NCBI GenBank assembly: GCA_007130155.1
Contig: SLTB01000055.1
Span: 1-39,001, forward strand
Reading direction: 5' to 3'
DNA: 39,001 bases
Source: Pseudomonadales bacterium
GTDB taxonomy: Bacteria; Pseudomonadota; Gammaproteobacteria; Pseudomonadales; Azotimanducaceae
Shown: piece after piece, positions 16,531-26,438 of the stretch
Position numbering within the stretch: the stretch's first letter is position 1
How the letters are laid out: every line of letters starts with the position of its first letter
Notes under the pieces: generated by a model
Databases searched by the model: none
The model's input: only the letters and a program-made list of their open reading frames with translations
Told to the model about the DNA's origin: nothing
Position numbers and translations under genes: made by a program

Positions 16531-17130
16531 TCAGCGCGGAGGCAGACCGCGCTTGGCCCGTTCTGCGTTCATGCGCTCCCGGTCGCCGGAGAGGCGCTCA
16601 CCGAGTTCCTTTTCATCGACGGTGCCGGCCATGTGACGTTCGGCCAGGCCGCCGTTGTACATGATCCGCTTCACTGGGGTGACGGCCAGGATTGTCCGCA
16701 GAGGAGAGCTGAGCAGACTGTAGAACGCCTCTTCGCCTTCCTTGCTGTCGGGGCTCACTTTTTTTGCCAGCGCCCGGTAGAACCACTCCTTGGTCTCGTC
16801 GTCGTCGAGGAATTCACCGGTGCCCTTGAAGGTGATGGCGCCGGTGGGCAGACCTTCGGGTGCGCCCTTGGGATAGCCGGCGCTGCTGACGTTTACCGAG
16901 ACGCGTGAATCCCGGCGAATGGCTGCCGCACGGTGGCGGTGATTGGAGAAGGTCAGCCAGATCTTGCCATCGTGCCAGACGAAGGCGTGGGTCACCCCCA
17001 CTGGCCAGCCGTCCTTGGTTGCCCACATCAATACGCACTCGCTGGAGTGAGTCATCATCTGATCCGTTTCTTCGTCCGTAAACGGATAGATGGATACGAT
17101 CTCGTGATCCTTGGTCTGTGCCTTCGCCAT
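16531..17130 (-). CDS. Pyridoxamine 5'-phosphate oxidase-family (PPOX) flavoprotein
   Basis: A 199-residue split-barrel protein of the FMN/F420-binding PPOX superfamily. The N-terminal part VLMWATKDGWPVGVTHAFVWHDGKIWLTF, followed by HRHRAAAIRRDSRVSV, is the typical barrel with its cofactor-binding segment. The C-terminal tail (after about 150) is charged and lacks the RLHDR-type signature of true PdxH, so it is not the vitamin B6 oxidase. Function unknown; such proteins reduce or oxidise small substrates. The ATG at 17130 follows GAGGGGAC by five bases; the frame is open further upstream but without family resemblance. It follows the aminotransferase on the same strand after 76 bp. Confidence 0.85.
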   Translation of the reverse strand: MAKAQTKDHEIVSIYPFTDEETDQMMTHSSECVLMWATKDGWPVGVTHAFVWHDGKIWLTFSNHRHRAAAIRRDSRVSVNVSSAGYPKGAPEGLPTGAITFKGTGEFLDDDETKEWFYRALAKKVSPDSKEGEEAFYSLLSSPLRTILAVTPVKRIMYNGGLAERHMAGTVDEKELGERLSGDRERMNAERAKRGLPPR

Positions 17131-17206
17131 GTGTCCCCTCGCTGTTGAGAAAGTTCGTTGATGAAACTGAGTGCGCATACCAGCACAGATGCCAGCCCAA
17201 TGGAAG

Positions 17207-18349
17207 TCAGGCTTGACTGTTTTCCAGTGCGCGCGTGAATGCGGACGCAAGACGTGCCAGTGTCCCATCCACGTCGGCCAGCTTGTCGAGGCCGAACAGG
17301 CCAATGCGGAACGTCTTGAAGTCGGCCGGCTCGTCGCAGGCCAGAGGCACACCAGCGGCGATTTGCGTGCCCTCGGCGGCCAGCCTGCTGCCATTTTGCA
17401 GCGCAGGATCGTCGGTGTAGCAGACCACCACGCCGGGCGCTTCGAAGCCCGCTGCAGCGACGCTTGCGAAACCCATCTCTGCGAGCAGCATGCGCACCTT
17501 GCGTCCGAGCTCGAGCTGAGCGTCGCGGCTACGCTCGAGACCGAAGCTGCGGGTTTCCTGCATGGCGTCGCGAAAGCGGTACAGAGCATCGGTGGGCAGT
17601 GTCGCGTGGTAGGCGTGCCCGCCGGTCTCGTAGGCCTTCATGATAGAGCGCCACTTCTTCAGGTCGCAGGCGAAACTGCTGCTCTCAGTCTCGGCCAGCC
17701 GTATTTCGGCACGGCTGCTCAACATGACCAGTCCCGCGCAGGGCGATGCACTCCAACCCTTCTGCGGCGCACTGATCAGGACGTCGACGCCAATGGTCTG
17801 CATGTCTACCCAGATCGTTCCGGAAGCAATGCAGTCCAGTACGAACAGCGCGCCGACAGCGTGGGCCGCCTCAGCTATCGCGCGCAGATAGTCATTCGGC
17901 AGCATGATGCCGGCCGAGGTTTCCACGTGGGGTGCGAACACCACCTCGGGGCGGAAGCTGTGGATGCGGGCCACCACATCCTCGATGGCTGGTGGTGCGA
18001 AGGGCTGCTGCGATCCCGCGGCCACCGGTGCCGCCTTGTGCACTTCGACCTCGCTGGCGATGCGCCCGGTTTCCAGGATCTGGCTCCAGCGGTAGCTGAA
18101 CCAGCCATTGCGGATGACCAGAGCCCGGCGGTCAGTGGTGAATTGCCGTGCCACCGCCTCCATGGCGAAGGTGCCTCCGCCGGGAATCACGGCGACGCCA
18201 TCGGCGTGATACACCTCCCGCAGACCCGTTGAAATGTCTCGCATCACCTGCTGAAAGTTCTGCGCCATGTGATTCAGAGAGCGGTCTGTGAAGACCACCG
18301 AGAATTCTTCGAGGCCGCCGGGGTCGACGGCAGAAAGTGGCGTGCTCAT
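17207..18349 (-). CDS. Class V aminotransferase
   Basis: A 380-residue PLP enzyme of fold type I, class V (serine-pyruvate/alanine-glyoxylate group). K197 in SAPQKGWSASP is the PLP lysine, D172 in LFVLDCIAS should bind the pyridine nitrogen, and IPGGGTFAMEA (55-65) is the phosphate-cup region. APHVETSAGIMLP (139-151) matches the substrate-loop motif of the group. The amino donor and acceptor are not predictable. GAGGA six bases before the ATG supports the start at 18349. It heads a likely two-gene unit with the PPOX protein, upstream of and codirectional with the dioxygenase-nitrile hydratase operon. Confidence 0.9.
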   Translation of the reverse strand: MSTPLSAVDPGGLEEFSVVFTDRSLNHMAQNFQQVMRDISTGLREVYHADGVAVIPGGGTFAMEAVARQFTTDRRALVIRNGWFSYRWSQILETGRIASEVEVHKAAPVAAGSQQPFAPPAIEDVVARIHSFRPEVVFAPHVETSAGIMLPNDYLRAIAEAAHAVGALFVLDCIASGTIWVDMQTIGVDVLISAPQKGWSASPCAGLVMLSSRAEIRLAETESSSFACDLKKWRSIMKAYETGGHAYHATLPTDALYRFRDAMQETRSFGLERSRDAQLELGRKVRMLLAEMGFASVAAAGFEAPGVVVCYTDDPALQNGSRLAAEGTQIAAGVPLACDEPADFKTFRIGLFGLDKLADVDGTLARLASAFTRALENSQA

Positions 18350-18384
18350 GACGGGTCCTCGGTGACAGTTTCCAGGCGGCGGGG

Positions 18385-18393
18385 ACTATAGCA
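18385..18393 (-). promoter_or_regulatory. Extended -10 promoter before the aminotransferase
   Basis: The minus strand reads TGC-TATAGT, an extended -10 element, about 36 bp before the aminotransferase start codon. No convincing -35 box is present at 17 bp, which is tolerated by extended -10 promoters. Confidence 0.45.
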
Positions 18394-18539
18394 GCCGTCA
18401 ATGCGGCCGTCCCGCAACCGAGGGATGTGCCAGCTTCGAGTGATGAGCCTTGGTGTGATTCGCTTCGTTGCGGTGCTTCTGGCGGGTCGCGTAGGCTTCG
18501 GCGGTGCCGGGAGTGGCGAGAAATGGGGGTGGCGGCCGG

Positions 18540-18778
18540 CCCATGTGGACGTCACGTCGAATCGAACTCACGTCGGTCATGGGTCTCGGTATCGGCACCC
18601 TGGCCGCCCATGTCCATTCGCTTCCGACTGGGTGCTTCTGGCCGCACCGGAAAACAGCTGGATCCGCAGTAGCCCGCTGATGGATGCGGTGTCCTCCGAA
18701 CTCACAGGGGCTCCGGAACTGTGGACGGACCGCTACAGCAGTCTGTTCCGCATCATGCGTACAGCGCCGCGGATCTGA
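18540..18778 (+). pseudogene. Remnant of a spermidine-synthase-like gene
   Basis: The plus strand carries disconnected pieces of a spermidine synthase-like protein. TSNRTHV is followed in another frame (from 18576) by VMGLGIGTLAAHVH, the usual SAM-binding glycine loop. After an apparent internal deletion near 18616 comes FASDWVLLAAPENSW, and the end reads GAPELWTDRYSSLFRIMR, like the C-terminus of fused MFS/spermidine-synthase proteins. The pieces are in two frames with most of the catalytic domain absent, so the gene is dead. It lies between the aminotransferase and meaB in a 489-bp gap. The assignment is by eye. Confidence 0.45.
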
Positions 18779-18838
18779 GGGCGCGGCGAGCGTGCGGGTT
18801 CGGAAGTGCAAGTCGGCTTGGCCGCGGGTGGTGCCCGC

Positions 18839-19801
18839 TCAAAGTAGTTCGACGATCTCCACGGCGGCCGCGTAAGGGGTGAGTTCACCGCTCTTGACCC
18901 TGGATTCAAGTTCGCAACGGCGTTGATTGAGGCGTTCGTTGCGAGTCAGTCGCGCCTCCACCAGGGCCAGTATCAGGTGCTGCATCCATTCCAGGTTCTG
19001 GCGGGCCCGGCGATCGGCGAAGGCGCCGCTGGCGTCGGCCTGGGTGCGAAACTCGCAGATGAGCTGCCAGATGGCGTTGATGCGGGTGTGCTCGATGGCT
19101 GAGCAGGTGAGCACTCTGGGTGTCCAGCCGCTGCGGCGACCGAGCAGGTCCAGGGCACTCTGGTAGTGGCCCCGAGTGCGCTCGGCCTGGGCCGTCAGCT
19201 CACCGTCAGCCTTGTTGATCACCACCGCATCGGCGAGTTCGAGGATGCCCTTCTTGATGCCCTGCAGTTCATCGCCGGCGTTGGGCAGCATCAGCACCAG
19301 GAAGAAGTCCACCATGCCCGCCACCTGGTACTCGCTCTGCCCGACGCCGACGGTCTCCACCAGGATGACGTCGTAGCCGGCTGCCTCGCACAGCAGTTTA
19401 GTCTCGCGTGTTTTCTGTGCGACGCCGCCGAGGGCGCCGGCCGAGGGTGAGGGTCGGATGAAGGCATTGGCTTCCCGGGACAGCTCTTCCATGCGGGTCT
19501 TGTCGCCCAGGATCGAGCCCCCGCTCACGGGTGAGCTTGGGTCCACGGCCAGCACGGCGACCTTGTGGCCCTGCTCGATCAGATGGCGGCCAAAGGCCTC
19601 GATGAAGGTCGACTTGCCCACGCCGGGGCTGCCGCTGATGCCGATGCGAATACTGCGTCCGGTATGGGGCAGCGCTTCCTGCAACAGGGTCTGGGCGGCC
19701 TCACGATCGGCTTCGCGGGTGCTCTCCACCAGCGTGATGGCCTTGGCCAGCGCGCGGCGCTGGCCGCCGAGTATGTCGTCGATGGAAGGTGGCTGCGTCA
19801 A
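18839..19801 (-). CDS. meaB: Methylmalonyl-CoA mutase-associated GTPase MeaB
   Basis: A 320-residue G3E-type GTPase that guards and reloads the adenosylcobalamin cofactor of methylmalonyl-CoA mutase. The P-loop GSPGVGKST is at 57-65, followed by [21 protein letters not shown], the ETVGVGQSE switch region and the NKAD base-specificity motif. The C-terminal helical dimerisation arm is complete. The start appears to be TTG at 19801, two bases after the mutase stop codon; no ATG fits the N-terminus. Position immediately after the mutase is the usual one for meaB. Confidence 0.96.
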   Translation of the reverse strand: MTQPPSIDDILGGQRRALAKAITLVESTREADREAAQTLLQEALPHTGRSIRIGISGSPGVGKSTFIEAFGRHLIEQGHKVAVLAVDPSSPVSGGSILGDKTRMEELSREANAFIRPSPSAGALGGVAQKTRETKLLCEAAGYDVILVETVGVGQSEYQVAGMVDFFLVLMLPNAGDELQGIKKGILELADAVVINKADGELTAQAERTRGHYQSALDLLGRRSGWTPRVLTCSAIEHTRINAIWQLICEFRTQADASGAFADRRARQNLEWMQHLILALVEARLTRNERLNQRRCELESRVKSGELTPYAAAVEIVELL

Positions 19802-19803
19802 GC

Positions 19804-21972
19804 TCAGGCTGCCTGGGTGTGCTCGATGGCTTTGAGAACGTCCCTGGCCGCCACTGGAATGCGCGTTCCAGGCCCGAAGATGGCCGCCGCACCCGCCTGA
19901 ATCAGGAAATCATAGTCTTTGCGCGGAATCACCCCACCCACCACCACCAGAATGTCGCTGGCACCCTCCTGCTTCAGGGCGGCGATAAGCTGAGGGACCA
20001 GGGTCTTGTGCCCGGCAGCCTGGGAGGACACGCCGACTACATGGACATCATTTTCCACGGCCTGACGGGCTACTTCTTCCGGGGTGGAGAACATCGGCGA
20101 GAGGTCGATGTCGAAACCGAGATCGGCAAAGGCCGTGGCGATCACCTTGGCGCCGCGGTCGTGGCCGTCCTGGCCCATCTTCGAGACCAGCATCCGTGGC
20201 CGCCGACCCTGGCGCTCGACGAAGCCGGCGATGTCCTGCTTGAGTCCCTGCCAGTCCGGATCGTCCTGCCAGGCGCTGCCGTAGACGCCCGAGACCGTCT
20301 GCGACTGCGCCTTGAAGCGCCCGTATTCCTTTTCCAGGGCGGCTGAGATCTCGCCGCCCGTGGCGCGCACCCGGGTGGCTGCTACAGCCAGTTCCAGCAG
20401 ATTGCCTTCACCGCTCCGTGAAGCCTCCTCGAGGGCGTTCAGAGCCGCGGTCACTGCGGGCTCGTCGCGCGTGGCACGAATCTTCTCCAGGCGGCGGACC
20501 TGGGATTCCCGGACGGCCTCGTTGTCGATGTCGAGAATCTCCACGGCTTCGTCCTGGCCGTCGCCAAGCTGATATTTGTTGACGCCGACGATGACGTCCT
20601 CGCCGCGATCGATGCGCGCCTGCTTGCGGGCTGCGGCCTCCTCGATGCGCAGTTTGGGCAGCCCGGTCTCGATGGCCTTGGCCATGCCGCCCTGGGCTTC
20701 CACTTCCTCGATCAGCGTCCAGGCCTTCTCGGCGATGTCGCGGGTGAGCTTCTCCATCATGTAGGAGCCGCCCCAGGGATCCACCACCTGGGGGATGCCG
20801 GTCTCTTCCTGCAGGATGAGTTGGGTGTTGCGGGCAATGCGGGCGGAAAATTCGGTGGGCAGCGCGATGGCCTCATCCAGCGCATTGGTATGCAGGGACT
20901 GCGTGCCGCCGAATACGGCTGCCATGGCCTCGACGGTGGTCCGCACGACGTTGTTGTAGGGGTCCTGCTCGGTGAGCGACCAGCCCGAGGTCTGGCTGTG
21001 ACAGCGCAGCATCTTCGAGCGGGGATCCTTCGGCTCGAAACCGTCGATGATCCGCGACCACAAAAGGCGGGCGGCGCGCAGCTTGGCGATCTCCATGTAG
21101 AAGTTCATGCCGATGCCCCAGAAGAACGACAGTCGCGGCGCGAACTGATCGATCTCGAGGCCCGCCCCCAGGGCTGTGCGCACATACTCGAGGCCGTCGG
21201 CCAGGGTGTAGGCCAGTTCCAGTGCCGAATCCGCGCCGGCTTCCTGCATGTGGTAGCCGGAGATCGAAATCGTGTTGAAGCGCGGCATGTGGGCGGTGGC
21301 GTAACTGATGATGTCGCCGATGATGCGCATGGATGGCAGGGGCGGGTAGATGTAGGTATTGCGGACCATGAACTCTTTCAGGATGTCGTTCTGGATGGTC
21401 CCGGAAAGCTTCTCGGGCCCCACCCCTTGTTCCTCTGCGGCGACGATGTAGGCGGCGAGCACGGGCAGTACCGCACCATTCATGGTCATGGATACCGAGA
21501 CTTCATCCAGCGGAATGCCGTCGAAGAGGATCTTCATGTCCTCCACCGAGTCCACCGCCACGCCGGCCTTGCCGACGTCGCCGGTCACCCGGGGATGATC
21601 CGAGTCGTAGCCGCGATGGGTGGCGAGATCGAAAGCTACCGATATGCCTTGGCCGCCCGCAGCCAGCGCTTTGCGGTAGAAGGCGTTGGATGCTTCGGCG
21701 GTGGAGAAACCGGCGTACTGGCGTATGGTCCAGCGACGGCCCACGTACATGGTGGCCTGGGGGCCGCGGATGAAGGGTTCGAAACCGGGCAGGGAATCCA
21801 TGAATGGCAGATCGGCGGTGTCGGCCTCGGTATAGAGCGGCTTCACGTCGATGCCTTCCGGTGTCTGCCAGGTCAGATCCTCAGGGCTGAGCCCCTTGGA
21901 CTGCTTGGCGACCAGCACCTCCCATTCCTCGAAGGTGGCAGGCTTGGGCTGGTAGTCGCGTTTCTCGGTCAT
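19804..21972 (-). CDS. scpA: Methylmalonyl-CoA mutase, single-chain
   Basis: Interconverts (R)-methylmalonyl-CoA and succinyl-CoA with adenosylcobalamin. The 722-residue chain has the catalytic TIM-barrel domain first ([23 protein letters not shown] near the N-terminus, then RMIGDI-type helices and [14 protein letters not shown]) and a C-terminal B12 domain with D602-G-H604-D-R-G607 and [17 protein letters not shown]604 is the expected cobalt ligand. The start at 21972 follows a GGAG at moderate distance. It is the middle gene of an acylating aldehyde dehydrogenase - mutase - meaB set on the minus strand. No propionyl-CoA carboxylase or epimerase gene is in the window. Confidence 0.97.
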   Translation of the reverse strand: MTEKRDYQPKPATFEEWEVLVAKQSKGLSPEDLTWQTPEGIDVKPLYTEADTADLPFMDSLPGFEPFIRGPQATMYVGRRWTIRQYAGFSTAEASNAFYRKALAAGGQGISVAFDLATHRGYDSDHPRVTGDVGKAGVAVDSVEDMKILFDGIPLDEVSVSMTMNGAVLPVLAAYIVAAEEQGVGPEKLSGTIQNDILKEFMVRNTYIYPPLPSMRIIGDIISYATAHMPRFNTISISGYHMQEAGADSALELAYTLADGLEYVRTALGAGLEIDQFAPRLSFFWGIGMNFYMEIAKLRAARLLWSRIIDGFEPKDPRSKMLRCHSQTSGWSLTEQDPYNNVVRTTVEAMAAVFGGTQSLHTNALDEAIALPTEFSARIARNTQLILQEETGIPQVVDPWGGSYMMEKLTRDIAEKAWTLIEEVEAQGGMAKAIETGLPKLRIEEAAARKQARIDRGEDVIVGVNKYQLGDGQDEAVEILDIDNEAVRESQVRRLEKIRATRDEPAVTAALNALEEASRSGEGNLLELAVAATRVRATGGEISAALEKEYGRFKAQSQTVSGVYGSAWQDDPDWQGLKQDIAGFVERQGRRPRMLVSKMGQDGHDRGAKVIATAFADLGFDIDLSPMFSTPEEVARQAVENDVHVVGVSSQAAGHKTLVPQLIAALKQEGASDILVVVGGVIPRKDYDFLIQAGAAAIFGPGTRIPVAARDVLKAIEHTQAA

Positions 21973-22082
21973 GCTGTTGGCCGCTCCATGGGTCCCTGGT
22001 TGGACGGTTCGACACCCCTGACATGAAATGGCCTGCGACCGAGCGGGCTCAGCGGCAGGCCATCTTGGGGCAGGCTTGGCGC

Positions 22083-23516
22083 TTACTTCAGGCGATCGAT
22101 CACGTTGCCGAACAACTGCTGATCCGTGGGCAGCGCCTTAGGAACTGGCAGTGGCTTCGACACCCAGGTGACGTTGATCAGGTGTCGCCAGTTGATGTTC
22201 TCGCAGGTGGAATTGCCGCCCCAGGTGCCGCAGCCCAAGGAGAAAGTCTGGCGCATGCCGTTCCACAGGTTGCCACTGTTGGAGGCCGCCTGGGGCTGGT
22301 TGACCATGACCCGGGCGGTCTTGGTGCCATTGGCCAGCTTCATGATGTTGTCGTCGTTGTAGGAGTAGATCCCACAGGAGTGGCCCATGCCCTGGTACTC
22401 CTGGATGCGGTTGGTCAGAGCCACCGCCTCGTCCATGTCCTTGACCTTGTAAAAGGCCATGATCGCAGAGAGCTTTTCGCCGGAGTAGGGGTGATCCGGG
22501 CCAGTGCCCGTCTCGGGCATGATGATGAACAGGCGGTCGTCGGGGATGTCGACGCCGGCCATGGCGCAGAGTTCCTGGGGCTTCTTTACGACGGCATCGG
22601 GGTTGAGGTAACCATTCTTCCACAGCACGGACGCGATCTTGCCGTAGGCATCCCTTGGCGCCACCCAGCCACCCTCGGCTTCGAGGGCCTTGATCAGATC
22701 ATCGGCGATGGCCTCGAGCGCGATCACCGAGTTGTCGGACGAGCAGGATGCCGCCAGATCGAGAATCTTGGAGATGCGGATCTTTTCGGCCGCCTCGGCG
22801 AGATTGGCCGAGTCATCGACGGTGATGACGGCATTGCCGACGCCGACGCCGAGGGCCGGCGTACCGCTGGAGTAGGCTGCGCCCACCATGCCTGCGCCAC
22901 CCGTGGCGAGAATGAGGTCGCACTGCTTGAGCAGTTCGTTGGTCTTCTCGATGCTCACCGGACCCACATCCTGAATGAGGTCGCGCGGGGCACCCATCTT
23001 CTCGAGGGCGTCCTGCATGCGTTCGATGATCATTTTGTTGGTTTTGTAGGCACGCGGGTGTGGCGCAACGATGATGGCGTTGCGTCCCTTCACCGCGTTG
23101 ATGCCCTTGATGATCGGTGTGGCTTCGGGGTTCGTTGAGGGTGCCAGGGCTCCGATCACGCCCACTGGCTTGGCGATCTTGACGATGTGCCGCTCGGCGT
23201 CTTCCTCGATGATGCCGACGGACTTGTCGTTCAAGATGTCCATCAGCGCCGCGCGGACTTTGACAGACATCTTGGCGAATTTTCCATTGTAGTCGCCGAG
23301 GCGGGTTTCATCGAGAGCGTGCTGGGCGATCTCCTCGGCGACTCCTGGCTGGGCGCAGGACCACACCATGGCCCGGATCAGCTCGTTGACCCGCTCTTGG
23401 GTCGCATCGGCGATCTGTTCCTGGGCCTTGCGGGCACGGGTGATGATCTCCGCGATTTCAGCCGCGGCATGGCCTTCGGCCGACTCTGGCGGTTGACTCT
23501 GAGTTTGTGCGGACAT
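22083..23516 (-). CDS. CoA-acylating aldehyde dehydrogenase (SauS/EutE-like)
   Basis: A 477-residue NAD(P)-dependent aldehyde dehydrogenase of the type that makes acyl-CoA from aldehyde and CoA. The catalytic Cys is C258 in [24 protein letters not shown] (117-130) and [23 protein letters not shown] (206-228) are the acylating-family signatures shared with EutE and the AdhE N-terminal domain. The C-terminus [23 protein letters not shown] resembles proteins called sulfoacetaldehyde dehydrogenase (acylating). The natural substrate is unknown; acetaldehyde, propionaldehyde, sulfoacetaldehyde and, given the neighbours, methylmalonate semialdehyde are candidates. GAGGTT seven bases before the ATG supports the start. 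It lies 110 bp upstream of the mutase on the same strand. Confidence 0.93.
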   Translation of the reverse strand: MSAQTQSQPPESAEGHAAAEIAEIITRARKAQEQIADATQERVNELIRAMVWSCAQPGVAEEIAQHALDETRLGDYNGKFAKMSVKVRAALMDILNDKSVGIIEEDAERHIVKIAKPVGVIGALAPSTNPEATPIIKGINAVKGRNAIIVAPHPRAYKTNKMIIERMQDALEKMGAPRDLIQDVGPVSIEKTNELLKQCDLILATGGAGMVGAAYSSGTPALGVGVGNAVITVDDSANLAEAAEKIRISKILDLAASCSSDNSVIALEAIADDLIKALEAEGGWVAPRDAYGKIASVLWKNGYLNPDAVVKKPQELCAMAGVDIPDDRLFIIMPETGTGPDHPYSGEKLSAIMAFYKVKDMDEAVALTNRIQEYQGMGHSCGIYSYNDDNIMKLANGTKTARVMVNQPQAASNSGNLWNGMRQTFSLGCGTWGGNSTCENINWRHLINVTWVSKPLPVPKALPTDQQLFGNVIDRLK

Positions 23517-23653
23517 GGCAGAACCTCGCTCTTTTCAGGTGCTCTGGCGCGTCCTGCACGGGTGCTGGACAGCGCTGGATGATCTCCGGGTGGCGAAGGA
23601 TACCACCCCGAAGGTGGATCTGGCAGCGCGCGTCGAGGGCAGTTGAAGCCTGT

Positions 23654-24109
23654 TCAGGGCTTCAGTTTGACCCCGAACTCGCCTTCGAACATGGCGGCAT
23701 CTTCGCCCTTGGCTTGGATCTGGGTAGTCAGCGGGAAGCGTGCCTTACCGGTTTCCTGCAGTTGATCGAAGACAGCTGCCTGCTCGCCGAAGCGACAGAC
23801 TGCGACGATGTCTTCCGCCACTGGTTTCAGGTAGCGGATATGGCCTTCGGCCAGCACGATGGAGCCGTGCAGTTCGCGCATGGCGAGCTGCAGATGAACC
23901 ATGGACCAGCCGCAGAGCGCACTGATGGCATACAGGCTGCCGGCGAAAGCGGTGCCGTGCAGATTGATATTGGGTGCCAGTCCGGCGGCGACTTCGAGTG
24001 ATTTGCCGTCGAAGCTTCGGACCTTGATCTCCAGTGCGCGCGTCAGCGGGATTGTGTCGTGCCAGACCCTTTCTAGCTCGCCACACAGCGCGGACAGGGA
24101 TGGATTCAT
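23654..24109 (-). CDS. Hotdog-fold thioesterase (YiiD C-terminal type)
   Basis: A 151-residue protein resembling the C-terminal thioesterase domain of YiiD. Key stretches are IPLTRALEIKVRSFDGKSLEVAAGLAPNINLHGTAFAGSLYAISALCGW and the strand GSIVLAEGHIRYLKPV. The NxHGTxFAGS loop is the family hallmark and its Asn/His region the likely active site. It should hydrolyse an acyl-CoA or related thioester; the substrate is unknown. The ATG at 24109 gives the MNPSLSAL N-terminus; an ATG six codons earlier (24127) is possible. Neither has a strong ribosome site. It reads in the same direction as the aldehyde dehydrogenase, 137 bp downstream. Confidence 0.85.
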   Translation of the reverse strand: MNPSLSALCGELERVWHDTIPLTRALEIKVRSFDGKSLEVAAGLAPNINLHGTAFAGSLYAISALCGWSMVHLQLAMRELHGSIVLAEGHIRYLKPVAEDIVAVCRFGEQAAVFDQLQETGKARFPLTTQIQAKGEDAAMFEGEFGVKLKP

Positions 24110-24230
24110 GAGTAGGGTGCTTCGCATCAAGACAGTGAGGCGGCGCATTATGCCGGGCCGTGGGAGAAGGTCCAGTGGCCAGCCGCGAGGGGATACGCCT
24201 CCATTTTGAGAAGTGACCACAATGAAGGCG

Positions 24231-24236
24231 ACTATA
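24231..24236 (-). promoter_or_regulatory. Possible -10 box for the thioesterase unit
   Basis: The minus strand shows AGC-TATAGT about 120 bp before the thioesterase start, similar to other -10 boxes in this window. No good -35 box accompanies it. The rest of the 368-bp divergent gap (24110-24477) shows only a small GTTGC-N6-GCAAC hairpin near 24383. Confidence 0.3.
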
Positions 24237-24477
24237 GCTGCCCTGTGATGGGTCCAGCACCCTGTCGGATTCGCGGGTCCTCAGTTCGGATTGGATCCGG
24301 ATGCTTGGGGCGCGCCCATGGCCTGTGTCAAAATAGGCCCCTGCGCCGGTTTTTCCTTTGAGCCTGTCGGGCTTGGCAGCGCGTTGCTGTGTGGCAACGA
24401 TCCTGTGCTGGGCGCGTGGCAACGAATGACAGAACCCTGGGGCGTGCTGCCGGGCATCATGATTGGGGACTAGCAGG

Positions 24478-25653
24478 ATGGATTTCGAACTTAACGACGA
24501 CCAGGTCGCCTACATCGAGACGGCGCGGCAGTTCGCTGCCAAGGCCATGGCGCCGAAGGCGGCGGAGTGGGACGCCAAGGCGATCTTCCCCAAGGATGTG
24601 CTCAGGGAGGCGGGGGAGCTTGGCTTCATGGCCCTCTATACGCCCGAAGATGTGGGGGGTATGGGGTTGTCCCGACTCGATTCCAGCCTGATCTTCGAGG
24701 AGCTCGCTGGCGGCTGTACCTCCACAGCGGCCTACATGACCATTCACAACATGGCACTGTGGATGATCGCCAGTTTTGGTACCGAAGCCATTCGCGAGCA
24801 GTTCTGTCCCAGTCTCATCAGCGGCGAGACTTTGGCGTCCTACTGCCTTACGGAGCCCGGGGCTGGCTCGGACGCCGCCTCGCTGCGGACCACGGCGCGT
24901 ATCGACGGTGACGAGTACGTGCTCAATGGGCAGAAGATGTTCATCTCCGGGGCCGGCGACACCGATGTGCTGGTGGTCATGGCCCGGGTGGCTGATGGCG
25001 ATGGACCACGCCCAGGTGCCAAAGGTATTTCGAGCTTCGTGGTGCCGGCCGATACGCCTGGAGTCTCCTTTGGCCGTAAGGAAGAGAAAATGGGCTGGAA
25101 CAGTCAGCCCACACGTGCGATCACCTTCGAGGACGCCCGGATTCCTTCCGGCTACCGCCTCGGGGCCGAGGGAGAAGGCTTTAAGATCGCCATGAAGGGC
25201 CTCGACGGTGGCCGCATCAACATCGCTACCACCGCGGTCGGCACCGCGCAGGCTGCGCTGGATACCAGTGCCCGATACGTTCAGGAACGGCAGCAGTTCG
25301 GCGGCCCCATCAGCCAGTTCCAGTCGGTGCAGTTCAAGCTCGCCGACATGGCCACCGAACTGGTGGCAGCGCGTCAGATGGTGCGTATGGCGGCATCCCG
25401 TCTCGATGCGGGTCATCCCGAGGCCACCTTGTACTGCGCCATGGCCAAGCGCTTCGCCACCGACGTGGCGTTCACAGTGTGCAACGAGGCCGTGCAGTTG
25501 CACGGCGGTTACGGCTACATCCGCGAGTACCCCCTGGAGCGCCATCTGCGCGACGTGCGGGTACACCAGATCCTGGAAGGGACCAACGAGATCATGCGCG
25601 TCATCATTGCAAGGCGCGTGCTGATGGAAGGGGCAACCGAGGTGATTCGATGA
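24478..25653 (+). CDS. Acyl-CoA dehydrogenase, probably isobutyryl-CoA dehydrogenase
   Basis: A 391-residue FAD flavoprotein expected to oxidise isobutyryl-CoA to methacrylyl-CoA in valine breakdown. Acyl-CoA dehydrogenase signatures are present: CLTEPGAGSDAASL for FAD and substrate, RQQFGGPISQFQ, QLHGGYGYIREYPLERHLRDVRVHQILEGTNEIMR, with the Glu of LEGTNE placed as the catalytic base. The substrate is inferred from the three genes that follow, which make up the next steps of valine degradation. The ATG at 24478 is chosen over a TTG five codons earlier; GGGGA lies eight bases before it. It overlaps the next gene by 4 bp. Confidence 0.93.
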   Translation: MDFELNDDQVAYIETARQFAAKAMAPKAAEWDAKAIFPKDVLREAGELGFMALYTPEDVGGMGLSRLDSSLIFEELAGGCTSTAAYMTIHNMALWMIASFGTEAIREQFCPSLISGETLASYCLTEPGAGSDAASLRTTARIDGDEYVLNGQKMFISGAGDTDVLVVMARVADGDGPRPGAKGISSFVVPADTPGVSFGRKEEKMGWNSQPTRAITFEDARIPSGYRLGAEGEGFKIAMKGLDGGRINIATTAVGTAQAALDTSARYVQERQQFGGPISQFQSVQFKLADMATELVAARQMVRMAASRLDAGHPEATLYCAMAKRFATDVAFTVCNEAVQLHGGYGYIREYPLERHLRDVRVHQILEGTNEIMRVIIARRVLMEGATEVIR

Positions 25654-26438
25654 TCCAGAGCAGCACTGAAAAACTGAAAGTGGCTATCGATGGCAACACC
25701 GCCGTCGTCACCGTCGACAATCCGGCAGCCAACGTCTGGGACGAGGAAAGTCTCAGTGGTCTGAAGGATCTGGTGGCGCAACTCAACAGCGACCCTGACA
25801 TCTACGCCGTGGTGGTGACCGGAGCGGGTGAGAAGTTCTTCTCCGCCGGCGCTGACCTCAAGGTCTTTGCTGATGGCGACAAGTCCCGTGCCCGGATCAT
25901 GGCGCGCTGCTTCGGCGAGGCCTTCGAGGCCCTGGCCAACTATCGGGGCGTGACCATCGCAGCGATCAACGGCTATGCCATGGGCGGTGGTTTGGAGTTC
26001 GCCATGGCCTGCGACATTCGCATCGCCGAGGAGCATGCGCAGATGGCGCTGCCTGAAGGCACGGTCGGTCTGCTGCCCTGCGGCGGTGGCACCCAGAATC
26101 TGCCCTGGATCGTCGGGGAAGGCTGGGCCAAGCGCATCATCCTCTGCGGTGAGCGCGTGGACGCGGCCACGGCCGAGCGCATTGGCTTGGTGGAGCAGGT
26201 GGTGGCCAAGGGCGAAGCGCTGACCACCGCCAAGGCCCTGGCGGCCAAGGTGGCGAAGCAGAGCCCGGTGTCGGTCACCGCCTGCAAGACCCTGATCCAG
26301 CAGGCCCGGCAGCGCCCCATGGCGACGGCCTACTCCCACGAGCGCGAGGCCTTCGTCGACCTGTTCGACACCGCGGATCAGAAGGAGGGGGTCAACGCCT
26401 TCCTCGAAAAGCGGCAAGCGGAATGGAAGAACGCATGA
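25650..26438 (+). CDS. Enoyl-CoA hydratase (methacrylyl-CoA hydration)
   Basis: A 262-residue crotonase-fold enzyme, expected to hydrate methacrylyl-CoA to 3-hydroxyisobutyryl-CoA. The oxyanion-hole segments FFSAGADLKVF and GYAMGGGLEFAMACDIRIA are present, with both catalytic glutamates visible (GGGLE and LPEGTVGLLPCGGGTQNL). The start ATG at 25650 overlaps the dehydrogenase stop (ATGA) and follows GAGGTG. The C-terminal helix region (REAFVDLFDTADQKEGVNAFLEKR) is normal. Role in the valine pathway is inferred from its place between the dehydrogenase and the hydrolase. Confidence 0.94.
   Translation: MIQSSTEKLKVAIDGNTAVVTVDNPAANVWDEESLSGLKDLVAQLNSDPDIYAVVVTGAGEKFFSAGADLKVFADGDKSRARIMARCFGEAFEALANYRGVTIAAINGYAMGGGLEFAMACDIRIAEEHAQMALPEGTVGLLPCGGGTQNLPWIVGEGWAKRIILCGERVDAATAERIGLVEQVVAKGEALTTAKALAAKVAKQSPVSVTACKTLIQQARQRPMATAYSHEREAFVDLFDTADQKEGVNAFLEKRQAEWKNA

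Noticed and set aside
18398-18811. 137-codon minus-strand open frame between the aminotransferase and meaB
   Set aside because: Arg/Pro/His-rich with no family resemblance; the plus strand carries spermidine-synthase-like pieces instead.
20821-22026. 401-codon plus-strand open frame opposite the mutase
   Set aside because: Antisense of a clear methylmalonyl-CoA mutase; Gly/His/Val-rich shadow composition.
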